DNA of 64,000 bases from Candidatus Odyssella thessalonicensis L13 (GCF_000190415.1 NZ_AEWF01000002.1:326081-390080); one strand, 5' to 3'; positions 19,141 to 28,470 are shown, counted from the first letter of the stretch. Numbers and translations are program-made. Notes: generated by a model not told the origin, from the sequence alone.

Positions 19141-20135
19141 GCCTGAATGGGATTGAACGTGTCTCTTTGCTATTACTGGCGTTAGGCGAGGAGCAAGTTC
19201 AGCGGATTTTTGAACATTTAGATCAGTCAGAAATTCGTGATATTGCCATGACCATGACCAGCCTGGGGAAGGTGCCGTCAAATGTTGTGGAAGTGATGTT
19301 TGGCGACTTTGTTGATCAATTGTCGACCACCGGGTCGCTCATTGGGACGCCTGAAAGTACAAAGCGATTATTGACTAAGGCATTGCCCCAAGAAAAGGTC
19401 GCCCAGATCATGGAAGAGATCAGCGGACCCGCTGGACGGACCATGTGGGATAAGCTCAGCAATATTAATGAAGAATTATTAGCGAACTATCTGAAGAACG
19501 AATATCCGCAAACCATTAGCGTGGTCTTGACCCGGATCCGGCCTGAACATGCGGCCCGCGTGATGACCCTGTTACCTGATAGCTTGGTCATGGAAGTCAT
19601 TATGCGCATGCTAAAAATGGAAAGTGTGCGCCGAGAAATATTAGATGATATCGAGCGCACATTACGCGTTGAATTCATGAGCAATATTGCTAAGGCAAGC
19701 AAACGCGACTCCTATGAACTCGTGGCAGAAATCTTTAACTATCTGGATCGACAAACTGAAGCTAAGATGATTGGTAATTTAGAAGATAGCAGCCCTGATG
19801 ACGCTGAGAAGATTAAAAATCTAATGTTCACCTTCGATGATATGGTTAAGGTTGATGATCAAGGTATCCAATCTGTAATTCGTGTCGTCGATAAGACGAA
19901 ACTTGCTCTCGCCTTGAAGGGTGCCAGTGAAGCTATTAAAGAGAAATTCTTTGGCAATATGTCTGAACGCGCGGGCAAACTGATGCGTGAAGATATGCAA
20001 TCCATGGGAATGGTCCGGGTTAAAGATGTGGATGAAGCCCAAAGCTATATCGTGGTTACCACCAAAGATCTAGCAAACAAGGGTGAAATTGTTATCCGTA
20101 AAGGTAACGAAGCCGAAGACGCTTTGATTGAGTAG
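19116..20135 (+). CDS. fliG: Flagellar motor switch protein FliG
   Basis: FliG is the cytoplasmic rotor protein that contacts the stator and sets torque and direction. The 339-residue sequence fits the three-domain layout: the N-terminal FliF-binding part (LNGIERVSLLLLALGEEQVQ), a middle part with the EHPQ-like NEYPQTISVVLTRIRPEHAA, and the C-terminal charged torque helix region (FTFDDMVKVDDQGIQSVIRV, then LALKGASEAIKEKFFGNMS). The length is standard. Translation is probably coupled to fliF through the 25-base overlap. Confidence 0.96.
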   Translation: METRKDYISLNGIERVSLLLLALGEEQVQRIFEHLDQSEIRDIAMTMTSLGKVPSNVVEVMFGDFVDQLSTTGSLIGTPESTKRLLTKALPQEKVAQIMEEISGPAGRTMWDKLSNINEELLANYLKNEYPQTISVVLTRIRPEHAARVMTLLPDSLVMEVIMRMLKMESVRREILDDIERTLRVEFMSNIAKASKRDSYELVAEIFNYLDRQTEAKMIGNLEDSSPDDAEKIKNLMFTFDDMVKVDDQGIQSVIRVVDKTKLALALKGASEAIKEKFFGNMSERAGKLMREDMQSMGMVRVKDVDEAQSYIVVTTKDLANKGEIVIRKGNEAEDALIE

Positions 20136-20146
20136 GACGTAAGAAA

Positions 20147-20752
20147 ATGGTTCAAAAGTTTACATTTAATCATGATTTCGAAAAGCCCAAACCCGTAGAT
20201 GAGAATGCTCCGAAATACAATGAGGATCAAGTGGGCGTGATACGAGAACTGGCTTATAACCAAGGCTTTGAAGCCGGTAAAGCTGAGCAGAGGCAAGCCA
20301 TTGAGGCTGATCTGGCCGTTGCCCTAGGGAAGTTTGAAGCCCATCTCCTGGAGTTTATAAATGCTGAAACTGAAAAGCGTGGGGTGATCCATCACGAAGC
20401 AGCACAGTTAGCAAAGACGGTCGCCTTAAAAATCTGTTTAACAGACTCGGAAAAGAACTCTGTTGATCGGGTGGTGACGTGTATGGAAAAGGTAAACCAA
20501 GCTTTGCTGACGAAACCCGCGATGGCGATTAGTGTGAATCCTCAATTAAGCCAGTCACTCAGCGAGCGGATCAAAGACCTCATTGCCACGGGTAATATCC
20601 AAGTTAAAGCCGACGAAGCCTTAGGGCTGATGGATTGCCGGTTTACCTGGGCCACGGGCGGCGCAGAGGTTGTTTTAAGAAATACATTAAATGAGGTTGA
20701 TCGCCTTATTAATGAAATAAGCTATACAGAGGAGGTTGAGCATGAACAATGA
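20147..20752 (+). CDS. fliH: Flagellar assembly protein FliH
   Basis: FliH negatively regulates FliI and anchors the FliI-FliJ export ATPase to the C ring through FliN. The 201-residue product lies between fliG and fliN, as in Caulobacter (where it is called flbE). It starts with KFTFNHDFEKPKP, typical of alphaproteobacterial FliH, followed by a helical middle with GFEAGKAEQRQAIEADLAVA and a C-terminal domain ending in ALGLMDCRFTWATGGAEVVL, which resembles the FliH/V-ATPase-E-like end (GxxxIExxxGxxDASL pattern). It overlaps fliN by 11 bases. Confidence 0.85.
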   Translation: MVQKFTFNHDFEKPKPVDENAPKYNEDQVGVIRELAYNQGFEAGKAEQRQAIEADLAVALGKFEAHLLEFINAETEKRGVIHHEAAQLAKTVALKICLTDSEKNSVDRVVTCMEKVNQALLTKPAMAISVNPQLSQSLSERIKDLIATGNIQVKADEALGLMDCRFTWATGGAEVVLRNTLNEVDRLINEISYTEEVEHEQ

Positions 20753-21116
20753 CGAGAATTTATCGGGTACCTCGTCCCCAGAAACAGAGGCCCCAAATGA
20801 AGCAGAACGCCGGGCAGACTCAGATTTTAGTGAGCTTAAAGCTGAAGAGGCTCCGAGCCAAACTTTAGGCGATGTTAATGATTTTTCGGCAGTATATAAC
20901 GTTCCCGTGCAAATTTCAGCGGTTTTAGGACGCGCCGTCATGCCTGTGAGCCAACTGTTGAAGTTAGGCCGAGGTGCTGTGGTCGAATTAGATCGACGTG
21001 TCGGTGAGTCGGTGGATATTTATGTCAATAACCGCTTAGTCGCCAGAGGTGAAGTTGTTATTGTCGATGAACGTCTTGGTATTACCATGACGGAAATCAT
21101 TAAATCAGAAAGATAA
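20742..21116 (+). CDS. fliN: Flagellar motor switch protein FliN
   Basis: FliN forms the lower C ring with FliM and docks FliH during export. The 124-residue product has an acidic, disordered first ~50 residues and a C-terminal SpoA-type domain (YNVPVQISAVLGRAVMPVSQ, LLKLGRGAVVELDRRVGESV, DIYVNNRLVARGEVVIVDE, LGITMTEI), which is diagnostic. ATG 20742 is chosen because GGAGG sits at 20731-20735, 6 bases before it; the in-frame TTG at 20736 overlaps that site. Its start lies inside fliH, so translation is coupled. Confidence 0.95.
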   Translation: MNNDENLSGTSSPETEAPNEAERRADSDFSELKAEEAPSQTLGDVNDFSAVYNVPVQISAVLGRAVMPVSQLLKLGRGAVVELDRRVGESVDIYVNNRLVARGEVVIVDERLGITMTEIIKSER

Positions 21117-21131
21117 AGAGGAGCCACCCTT

Positions 21132-22460
21132 ATGCGTGTAATGATTATTAGTGCCTTTGATGGTCAAGTCAGTGAAGCAGCAAGATTAGCTACGGCAAAA
21201 GGTGCTAAGGTGACAATGACAGCAACAATAAGAGAAGCGCTGGAGATCTTGCGTAAAGGGCAAACAACCGACCTTTTATTTATTGATGTCCTTCATGACG
21301 TAGAATCACTGATCCGCCAGCTTAAAGCAGAGCATTTTAATATTCCTGTGGTAGCCTGTGGTATTCAAGCTGATCCGGAAAAAGCCGCCGCTGCGATTCG
21401 GGCGGGTGCCATTGATTATATACCTTTCCCCCCTGAAGCCTCAATGATTGCTGCCATCTTGTCGGCAATTACTACGCCCCATCATGAAATGATCGCTCGC
21501 GATCCCTCTATGCTTAGGTGGATCGAAATGGCTGACAAGGTGGCCGCCAGTGAAGCAAATATCCTCATTACGGGAGAGTCTGGTACCGGTAAAGAGGTAA
21601 TGGCTCGCCATATTCATCTGAAATCGAACCGGTCTAAAAAACCTTTTATCTCCGTTAACTGTGCCGCTATACCGGAAAACCTTTTGGAGTCTGAATTGTT
21701 TGGCCATGAAAAAGGGGCCTTTACAGGGGCTGTTGCCCGTCGTATTGGTAAATTTGAAGAAGCCAATGGCGGCACCCTGCTGCTTGATGAAATCAGCGAA
21801 ATGGACATCCGTCTCCAAGCCAAGCTATTAAGGGCCATTCAAGAACGGGTTATCGATAGAGTAGGGGGCACAGAACCGGTTAAGGTTGATATCCGTATTA
21901 TCGCCACCTCTAACCGCGATCTGGTTCAGTCCTATAAAGAGGGAACTTTCCGAGAAGACTTATATTATCGTTTGAATGTTATCAATTTGCAGTTGCCACC
22001 ACTGCGACAACGTCCAAAAGATGTTGAAGCTTTGGCCCAATTCTTCGTTGATAAATTTACGCAGCTCAATGGAGTGGGTAAGAAAACCTTTTCCTCTCTT
22101 GCTCGTCAAGCTTTACTAAGCCATCCCTGGCAAGGGAACGTCAGAGAGTTGGAGAACACTATTCACCGCGCTGTCTTGTTATCTTCAGGCGAACTGATTG
22201 AAGCAAGTGATCTGTTTGATCAGATCACGCAGGAATCGCTGCAAGTGGCAGCTCAGAATAATGTTGAGAAAGTCCTGTTGATTGGGCGCACTGTTGCCAG
22301 TGTTGAAAAAGAGTTAATTCTTAATACTTTGGCCCATTGTGCCGGCAACCGCACCCATGCAGCTAATATTTTAGGTATTTCCATCCGGACACTAAGAAAT
22401 AAGCTGAAAGAATACGGGGAAACAATCGGCACTGATCAATCCGAACTGATGGGAGCATAA
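21132..22460 (+). CDS. flbD: Sigma-54-dependent flagellar regulator FlbD
   Basis: FlbD is the NtrC-type activator that turns on late flagellar genes with RNA polymerase-sigma54 in alphaproteobacteria. Residues 1-115 form a degenerate receiver (Asp52 in FIDVLHD is kept). Residues ~125-360 are the AAA+ domain with Walker A GESGTGKE (148-155), the sigma54-contact loop GAFTGA (195-200), Walker B GGTLLLDEISEM and arginine-finger region FREDLYYRLNV. The C-terminal Fis-like helix-turn-helix is HAANILGISIRTLRNKLKEY. Its position between fliN and flhA matches Caulobacter. In that organism FlbD is controlled by FliX rather than by a kinase; fliX is not in this window. Confidence 0.93.
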   Translation: MRVMIISAFDGQVSEAARLATAKGAKVTMTATIREALEILRKGQTTDLLFIDVLHDVESLIRQLKAEHFNIPVVACGIQADPEKAAAAIRAGAIDYIPFPPEASMIAAILSAITTPHHEMIARDPSMLRWIEMADKVAASEANILITGESGTGKEVMARHIHLKSNRSKKPFISVNCAAIPENLLESELFGHEKGAFTGAVARRIGKFEEANGGTLLLDEISEMDIRLQAKLLRAIQERVIDRVGGTEPVKVDIRIIATSNRDLVQSYKEGTFREDLYYRLNVINLQLPPLRQRPKDVEALAQFFVDKFTQLNGVGKKTFSSLARQALLSHPWQGNVRELENTIHRAVLLSSGELIEASDLFDQITQESLQVAAQNNVEKVLLIGRTVASVEKELILNTLAHCAGNRTHAANILGISIRTLRNKLKEYGETIGTDQSELMGA

Positions 22461-22463
22461 AGC

Positions 22464-24563
22464 ATGGCCACTTCGTCCAGTGCACCGCAAGGATTCTCAA
22501 TGGCTAGCATGACAGGGCGAACCGATATTGGTTTCGCCCTGGCTTTAATTGCAGTACTCATATTGTTATTTATGCCAGTCTCCACCATCTTGCTGGATAT
22601 GTCGCTGGCTCTCTCCATCCTTTTCTCGATTATGATTTTATTTACGGCGCTGTTCATTGAGCGCCCTTTAGAATTCAGCTCTTTTCCCACGGTTTTATTA
22701 GTTTCCACCATGGTACGCTTGGCCTTAGATGTGGCAGCTACCCGGGTGATCTTAAGCCATGGCCATGAAGGAGCCCATTCGGCAGGGAGGGTGATTGAAG
22801 CCTTTGGCCGCTTCCTGATGGGCGGCAACTTTGTGATTGGTATTATCGTCTTTACCATTCTTATCATTGTTAACTTTGTAGTAATTACCAAAGGTTCAGG
22901 ACGTATTGCCGAGGTTTCAGCTCGTTTTAGCTTAGATGCGATGCCTGGTAAACAGATGGCCGTTGATGCTGATTTAAGTGCGGGTTTAATTAACGAAGCT
23001 GAAGCAAAACGCCGTCGTAAACTTTTAGAAGATGAAAGTAACTTTTATGGATCAATGGATGGGGCGGCAAAGTTTGTGCGTGGTGACGCGATTGCCGGCT
23101 TGCTCATTACCTTTATCAATATCATTGGCGGACTCATTATCGGGGTCGGTCAAATGGATCTTAGCTTCACCGAGGCTTTAACAACTTATACCATCTTAAC
23201 GGTTGGCGATGGCTTAGTTTCTCAGGTTCCTGCATTAATCGTTTCTACGGCTGCAGGTATGCTTGTTTCAAAAGCAGGTGTTGAAGGTTCAGCCGATAAA
23301 GCCTTAGTAGCACAATTAAGTGGTAATCCGACGGTGCTGGGATTAAGTGCATTTTTGATGATGGTGATGGCGTTAACGCCCGGTCTCCCTGGTCTACCCT
23401 TTTTTGTTTTGGCTTTAGGATGCGGCTTTGGGGCCTGGCGCGTCACTCAGACCCAGATTAAAGCCAAAGAGGAAGAAGCCGCCAATGAACTGGAAGCAGC
23501 AGCCGCTAAAGAAGAAGTGGCCATTGGCGAGGAACCTAAGATTATCCCAGGCCATATTGACCATTTGCGAATTGAGATTGGTTATGGTTTGCTAACCATT
23601 CTTAATGGCGATAAAGGCATTCGTTTGACAGATCAGATTAAAAGCCTGCGTAAGCAGCTTGCTCAAGAAGTTGGTTTTGTTCTGCCGTCAGTGCGGATCC
23701 AGGACAATATCCAAATTGGCGGAATGTCTTATTTGATCCGTGTTAAAGAACTGGAGGCCGGTCGCGGCGATCTCCGTCCTGACCATTACTTAGTGATGAA
23801 TCCCAGTGGCGAAGATATCCGTGTTGATGGGGAAACCACGTTAGAGCCCACCTTTGGCTTACCCGCCCGTTGGATTACCGAAGATAAACGGCTCGAGGCA
23901 GAACGTCTGGGCTACACTGTTGTCGATGCTGCCACAGTATTAACCACCCATCTGACTGAAATTGTGAAGGATAACTTAGCCGAACTGTTAACCTATGTTG
24001 AAACGCAGAAAATGTTGGATGAGTTAGGCGACACTTATAAGAAACTTCTAAATGATCTGATTCCAACACAAATTAGTTTAGGGGGGATTCAGCGAATTCT
24101 TCAGAATCTCGTGAGTGAACGGGTTAGTATTCGTGACCTTGCCACTATTATTGAGGCAATTTCTGAAGGATGTGGTTACTCTCGTAATGTGTCTGTAATC
24201 ACAGAGCATGTACGTCAGCGGCTTTCTCGCCAGATTACCCATAGTAATCTCGACGAAAATTATACGCTTAAAATTGTGCCATTAACGGTTAAATGGGATC
24301 AAGCCATGCAGGATGCCTTGGTGGGTGAAGGCGAGATCCGCCAGTTAGCATTGTCACCGAGCCAAATCCAAGAGTTTATCGCTGACTTTAAAACAACCTT
24401 TGATCGTATTGCCATGAGCGGTGAACAAGCAGTGCTGGTGGTTAATCCCACGTTGCGTCCCTATGTGCGCTCAATTGTTGCACGGGTACGGCCATCGATT
24501 ATGGTTCTCGGGCAAAATGAAATCCACCCTTCTGCGCAAATCCAAAATGTTGGCCAAGTTTAA
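22464..24563 (+). CDS. flhA: Flagellar biosynthesis protein FlhA
   Basis: FlhA is the nonameric inner-membrane ring of the flagellar export gate; its cytoplasmic part receives chaperone-substrate complexes. The 699-residue sequence has about eight N-terminal membrane helices (first ALALIAVLILLFMPVSTILL), the FHIPEP-family signature region GSGRIAEVSARFSLDAMPGK followed by QMAVDADLSAG, and a ~330-residue cytoplasmic domain containing LTDQIKSLRKQLAQEVGFVL and ILQNLVSERVSIRDLATIIE. The length is normal. Only 3 bases separate it from flbD. A hairpin follows it, so it probably ends the fliF operon. Confidence 0.97.
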   Translation: MATSSSAPQGFSMASMTGRTDIGFALALIAVLILLFMPVSTILLDMSLALSILFSIMILFTALFIERPLEFSSFPTVLLVSTMVRLALDVAATRVILSHGHEGAHSAGRVIEAFGRFLMGGNFVIGIIVFTILIIVNFVVITKGSGRIAEVSARFSLDAMPGKQMAVDADLSAGLINEAEAKRRRKLLEDESNFYGSMDGAAKFVRGDAIAGLLITFINIIGGLIIGVGQMDLSFTEALTTYTILTVGDGLVSQVPALIVSTAAGMLVSKAGVEGSADKALVAQLSGNPTVLGLSAFLMMVMALTPGLPGLPFFVLALGCGFGAWRVTQTQIKAKEEEAANELEAAAAKEEVAIGEEPKIIPGHIDHLRIEIGYGLLTILNGDKGIRLTDQIKSLRKQLAQEVGFVLPSVRIQDNIQIGGMSYLIRVKELEAGRGDLRPDHYLVMNPSGEDIRVDGETTLEPTFGLPARWITEDKRLEAERLGYTVVDAATVLTTHLTEIVKDNLAELLTYVETQKMLDELGDTYKKLLNDLIPTQISLGGIQRILQNLVSERVSIRDLATIIEAISEGCGYSRNVSVITEHVRQRLSRQITHSNLDENYTLKIVPLTVKWDQAMQDALVGEGEIRQLALSPSQIQEFIADFKTTFDRIAMSGEQAVLVVNPTLRPYVRSIVARVRPSIMVLGQNEIHPSAQIQNVGQV

Positions 24564-24610
24564 GGAATATAACTGCTAAGCAGGCCAATCCCCAAAGAGA
24601 AAATATAACT

Positions 24611-24633
24611 GGCAAGGGGTTTCAGCTCTTGCC
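24611..24633 (+). terminator. Hairpin after flhA
   Basis: GGCAAGGG pairs with CTCTTGCC (one G-T pair) around a 7-base loop, 47 bases past the flhA stop. The T tail is weak (ATTACTTTA), so termination may be partial. Confidence 0.45.
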
Positions 24634-24786
24634 ATTACTTTATGATGGTTAATTACTATAAGTCGCGTGTCTTAAGTGATTTTAAAGGAATCCCGTATTG
24701 CAGGCTACGTTCATTTTTCCAGTCATGCAATTTGCACCGTTTTATGCAACAATAAGGCAAACCTTCATGAATCAAGGATGACAGTT

Positions 24787-25521
24787 ATGACCGTTCATTT
24801 TGTTAGCCGTAACTCTTACAACCTCGCTTATGTGTTTCACTCCATCCCTAACCGACCGACAATTTTATTTTTACCCGGTTATTATTCGGATATGTCAGGC
24901 ACCAAAGCTTTATTTTTAAAGCAGCAGGCCGCAGACAATGGTTATGGATTCTTAAGCCTGGATTACTCAGGCCATGGCCAGTCAGGAGGAGATTTTTTTA
25001 AAGGGACAATCTCATCATGGCTAGAGGATGTGATCGCCGTTATAGAGGTCACACAAGCCGATAATCTAATTGCTGTAGGGTCGAGTATGGGCGGCTGGTT
25101 AATGCTGCTCTTGGCGCTTAAAAAGCCGTCCCTTATCCGTCGCTTGGTCGGAATTGCTGCGGCTCCAGATTTTACAGAAGAATTAATCTGGCCGGTTTTA
25201 TCAGCAGAGCAGAAACAAATCCTTCAAACTCAAGGCTCTTTAAGGGTGCCCAGTGACTACAATGATATCGGCACCCCGTTAAGCTATGGGTTAATAGAAG
25301 ATGGCCGCCAGAACCTTTTACTAAGACAACCCATAGAATGCTCAGTGCCGATTCGACTGATCCATGGCACTGCCGATAAGGACGTGCCCTATCCATTCGC
25401 GTTGAAGCTGATGGATTTGTTAACCTCAACGGATGTACAAGTGCGATTGTTGAAAGATGCGGATCACCGCCTCAGTCAGCCAGAGCAGTTGAAGGTTATA
25501 TGGCAAGAAGTGATTGGATAG
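24787..25521 (+). CDS. Alpha/beta hydrolase
   Basis: This cytoplasmic serine hydrolase has the full catalytic set: an oxyanion region LFLPGYYSDMSGTKALFL, FLSLDYSGHGQSGG, a nucleophile elbow GSSMGGW, an acidic residue in HGTADKDVPYPFA and the His in DADHRLSQ. This pattern fits small esterases or acylpeptide hydrolases conserved in alphaproteobacteria; the substrate cannot be told from the sequence. The frame is open from 24676, but AAGGA at 24774-24778 places the start at ATG 24787, giving 244 residues (MTVHFVSRNSYNLAYV). It is convergent with the serpin gene. Confidence 0.85.
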   Translation: MTVHFVSRNSYNLAYVFHSIPNRPTILFLPGYYSDMSGTKALFLKQQAADNGYGFLSLDYSGHGQSGGDFFKGTISSWLEDVIAVIEVTQADNLIAVGSSMGGWLMLLLALKKPSLIRRLVGIAAAPDFTEELIWPVLSAEQKQILQTQGSLRVPSDYNDIGTPLSYGLIEDGRQNLLLRQPIECSVPIRLIHGTADKDVPYPFALKLMDLLTSTDVQVRLLKDADHRLSQPEQLKVIWQEVIG

Positions 25522-25527
25522 AAAATC

Positions 25528-25553
25528 TGAGCAGAATAAATATATCCTGCTCA
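25528..25553. terminator. Hairpin between convergent hydrolase and serpin genes
   Basis: TGAGCAG pairs with CTGCTCA (7 bp, 12-base loop) in the 39-base gap between two convergent genes. Neither strand has a strong T run, so it is a weak bidirectional terminator candidate. Confidence 0.35.
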
Positions 25554-25560
25554 CCAAGGC

Positions 25561-26715
25561 TTACTTGATAACGCTTAAGGTTTCAAAAGCAGCCACTTGG
25601 CCAGAGAAAATGACGGTTGTCTCTGGAAGCGTGTGGGTAGCATTTAAAGCAAATATAAAGGAAAAGGGGCGATTAACGTTAACGATCCTTTGCGGCTGGC
25701 GCGGGGCGGATTCATAACACATGCCCATAAATGTTGCTGCACTCCCTTTAAATCCATGCTGATCCCATTTAACAAGACATTTCTGCTTAAAAGCATTAAC
25801 CACAACCGGATGCTCAAAGGCGGTGGTAAAGAAGTTCTGACCCCTAAAGAGAATCGGTAACTTGAGCTTTAGTTGATCCTTAAGATCATTCGTAGAGGCG
25901 ATTTCTACCTTAGGCAGGATAACTTGGGCAAGGATTGTTCCTTGCTCTTTCAAACGATTAACTTCTCTATAAGTGATGGGGGTCACTGGATCTTGACGCT
26001 TTTTCGGACGCTTGATGAATAGGGAGAACGTATTTTGGCTGGTTGTCAGTTCAATAAGATGAGCTTGCTGCGTTTCCAGGAGCCTTATTTTCTCGGTACC
26101 AACAAAGCCTTGGACTGAGCGGCGTTGCTTGCCAATCTTGAAAACCATCTCCTTCTCATAAAACTCGCCGTGCCAATTAGCTTCAATGGAAAGAGTATTC
26201 AGTAACCCCAGACAAGTATCATCGTTAATGTCGTCTTCACTAACAAGGTCCTTTATTTCTCCTTTAGTGTCCTTGTCGACTTGGTTGTTAATGATTTGAG
26301 CAGCTTGGGAGGGTTGCTTAAAATCGACGACAATGTTCTGAGTACCCGTTTTTACGAGCTCAGTTATCGCTTCTGCATGGGCTGGCTCTGCTTTATCCGT
26401 ATAAACATATATTCCAACTGATAGGTGTTCTCTCAAGTGATGGACTAAAGCGCCGAGGCTGGCGGCATCAACACTTGTGTGCGTATGGGAAGTGAGTTGG
26501 GTGAGTAAATCTTCCTCTTCGGGCGCAATGATAGAGCCTACCGCTTGCAAGGTGAGATTGGTGCCCAAAGCACAGATTGCTGTGCTTTCCTGGAGCGGGG
26601 TGCTTTGTTGAAGTTGAGCTGATGTTGTATATAATCCCCTCAAAAAATCGTCCCGAGCTTCACAGAGGACTGTGGACAGACCTAAAACGGTCATAAAGCG
26701 AAAAATTTTTATCAC
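25561..26715 (-). CDS. Exported serpin-family protein
   Basis: The 384-residue product starts with a signal peptide (MIKIFRFMTVLGLSTVLCEA). The rest follows the serpin fold order: AQIINNQVDKDTKGEIKDLV (helix F/strand 3A signature), LGLLNTLSIEANWHGEF (normally LVLVNAIYFKGxW), ILPKVEIASTNDLKDQLKL, a hinge G-F-K-G-S-A-A-T at ~321-328, then VNVNRPFSFIFALN (shutter/strand 5B) and TTVIFSGQV. Serpins are suicide inhibitors of serine or cysteine proteases. The hinge has small residues at P12-P9 but bulky Phe at P14 and Lys at P13, so inhibition may be impaired. Counting from P15 Gly would put Glu at P1, which is uncertain. Bacterial serpins are uncommon; an exported one could protect against host proteases. 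Confidence 0.82.
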   Translation of the reverse strand: MIKIFRFMTVLGLSTVLCEARDDFLRGLYTTSAQLQQSTPLQESTAICALGTNLTLQAVGSIIAPEEEDLLTQLTSHTHTSVDAASLGALVHHLREHLSVGIYVYTDKAEPAHAEAITELVKTGTQNIVVDFKQPSQAAQIINNQVDKDTKGEIKDLVSEDDINDDTCLGLLNTLSIEANWHGEFYEKEMVFKIGKQRRSVQGFVGTEKIRLLETQQAHLIELTTSQNTFSLFIKRPKKRQDPVTPITYREVNRLKEQGTILAQVILPKVEIASTNDLKDQLKLKLPILFRGQNFFTTAFEHPVVVNAFKQKCLVKWDQHGFKGSAATFMGMCYESAPRQPQRIVNVNRPFSFIFALNATHTLPETTVIFSGQVAAFETLSVIK

Positions 26716-27002
26716 TTAAGTTTCTCCTGGGTAGGTTAGCGGCATTCTAGTTCATACCCCCAAGACTATTACATAAAATTTATCTAAAAATAAAATTAAA
26801 ACTTTAGGTAAGTGCTATAAAAGTGTAAGAGTGAAACAGAGGCTTCTTTTGATTGTAAAGTACAACATCGGCAATCTTTACTCTGCGTGATTGCTCTGCA
26901 GAAACGTCTGAAATGTTAGCAGAAATAGCCCGAGATAGATTAGCTTGATGGGATCTGTACTAATATAAACCCAATAAATTAGAGATCTATGAAGGGAACA
27001 TT

Positions 27003-27030
27003 AAAAAGGTGAGAGAGATGGGCCCTCACC
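27003..27030 (-). terminator. Rho-independent terminator of the 27046-28470 gene
   Basis: On the minus strand GGTGAG and CTCACC form a 6-bp stem around an 11-base loop, followed by TTTTTAA, 16 bases after the stop codon. The rest of 26716-27002 shows no gene; it should hold the serpin promoter. Confidence 0.75.
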
Positions 27031-27045
27031 ATAATTATGAGCTGC

Positions 27046-28470
27046 TTATAAAATAGACTTCCTTGTTGATTCTTTAACTTGGTGTTCTAAGTAAAGCCCT
27101 GCTAATTTTGCTGCTGCAATCTTAAGGTTCAAATCAAGATTGCCTTGCTGGTGAAATTCAATAAGAAATTTAGTATCTCGCTTATTCACATTGATATGCG
27201 GCACATTAATAGTGATACCTGACTCTTGCCTCTGATTCTGAAGTGAGTGATAGAAGTTGAACCATAATCTCATATAATTGACTTTTTTGGGGTCTAGCTG
27301 CTGCAAGAATATATTACTAAAAGAAGTAGCCTCATTATCAAAAAATCTTTCGAGCTCGAACATGGCCGCAGTGTCGCTGCTCATTTCTTGGCGTTCTAGG
27401 CAATGTAACATCCCTCTTAGAAACTTCGCTGCAAGAGTATATTTGTCGGGGAGATTTCCAGACTCTATAACTGTGTTCAAATATACCACGGCTTGGCTAT
27501 CAGTAATTTCAAGGGTGCGATTCATACATCTTAAGAATGCTTTTAAAAAATTAGCCATATGAAGAACAGAAGGATGAATCCTGTGTGCTCTAGATAATTT
27601 ATCAAGATTATTGAACGCTCGAGCATCATGTTGCTGCATAAAAATATATATTTCTTCTATATAGCAAGCTGCTTGGCTTCGATAAGTCAACGGTAAGCTA
27701 TAATCTTCTTTGGCTGCCTCGAAAGCGTCTAAATAATTCTTAGCTTCTGCTTTGTGGGTTAGCTGATAATAGTTCTCGACTCTCACCTTAAATTCTTCTG
27801 TAGAAGATGGAGAATAACCTAAAGGAATTCCGCCAGGATATTGTCCCCCTGAGAAGTCAGGCGCTATATAGGATGGCTGCAGGCGATAAGATGTCGCCAT
27901 TCTATGTCGAGAGATAGGTGTAAATGTGCCACTTAAATGAGGCTGTTCTGGCCTCCCTAACAATAAATGGAGAGGCAACACATTGAGTGGTAAAGGACAA
28001 TTTAAGGAGCGATTCTCAATATTTTCTTTATTGCTCTCGCTTAGGCTAGCTGGATTTGGTTGAGCAGAATCTTTAGGTGGTAAATCGACTGTTTCTTTAT
28101 CTGGTTGAGCGGAAGCTTTTTTGTTAGGTCTTGCTTGCCTTTCTGAGGCAGGCGGCTTAGACCTAGCTTTTCTTTTGCGAGGGGTATAAGGGCGAGGTGT
28201 ATAAGCAGGAGCCTGGAAAGATAAGGCGTCCGCTGGTAAGTTGGTTAAATCTACCAATACTTGCCCTTGTAAAAAAGAAGTCCTTTCAGGCTCTATATAG
28301 AGGTGTCCATTGTTATCTATGCTAGCTGCGATAGGCGTTGTTAGCTGAGGCGTAAAAGTAGTGTAGACGCCGTCGGCTAAGATTTCTTCTTGTTCAGAAC
28401 AAAGCGCTGGAGAAAAGTGAAAAAATAAAGATAGGGTTAGCAAAGGAAGCAAGATATTTTTCGTTTTCAT
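27046..28470 (-). CDS. Exported protein of unknown function with basic Pro-rich linker
   Basis: ATG 28470 (the frame opens at GTG 28482) gives a signal peptide MKTKNILLPLLTLSLFFHF followed by SPALCS. Residues ~90-150 are Pro/Lys/Arg-rich and disordered (PRPYTPRKRKARSKPPASER), with clusters that could act as nuclear localisation signals. Residues ~200-470 are helical with short degenerate repeats (KNYLDAFEAAKEDYSLPLTY, DKYTLAAKFLRGMLHCLE, LDLNLKIAAAKLAGLYLEHQ) that look like an alpha-solenoid, perhaps Sel1- or TPR-like. I recognise no family. The architecture resembles the F-box/LRR protein at 8534: signal peptide, basic disordered linker, then repeats. Confidence 0.7.
   Translation of the reverse strand: MKTKNILLPLLTLSLFFHFSPALCSEQEEILADGVYTTFTPQLTTPIAASIDNNGHLYIEPERTSFLQGQVLVDLTNLPADALSFQAPAYTPRPYTPRKRKARSKPPASERQARPNKKASAQPDKETVDLPPKDSAQPNPASLSESNKENIENRSLNCPLPLNVLPLHLLLGRPEQPHLSGTFTPISRHRMATSYRLQPSYIAPDFSGGQYPGGIPLGYSPSSTEEFKVRVENYYQLTHKAEAKNYLDAFEAAKEDYSLPLTYRSQAACYIEEIYIFMQQHDARAFNNLDKLSRAHRIHPSVLHMANFLKAFLRCMNRTLEITDSQAVVYLNTVIESGNLPDKYTLAAKFLRGMLHCLERQEMSSDTAAMFELERFFDNEATSFSNIFLQQLDPKKVNYMRLWFNFYHSLQNQRQESGITINVPHINVNKRDTKFLIEFHQQGNLDLNLKIAAAKLAGLYLEHQVKESTRKSIL

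Noticed and set aside
15936..24700. Sigma-54 promoters (TGGCAC-N5-TTGC) expected from the presence of FlbD
   Set aside because: I found no convincing match in the intergenic parts of this region; FlbD targets are probably elsewhere.
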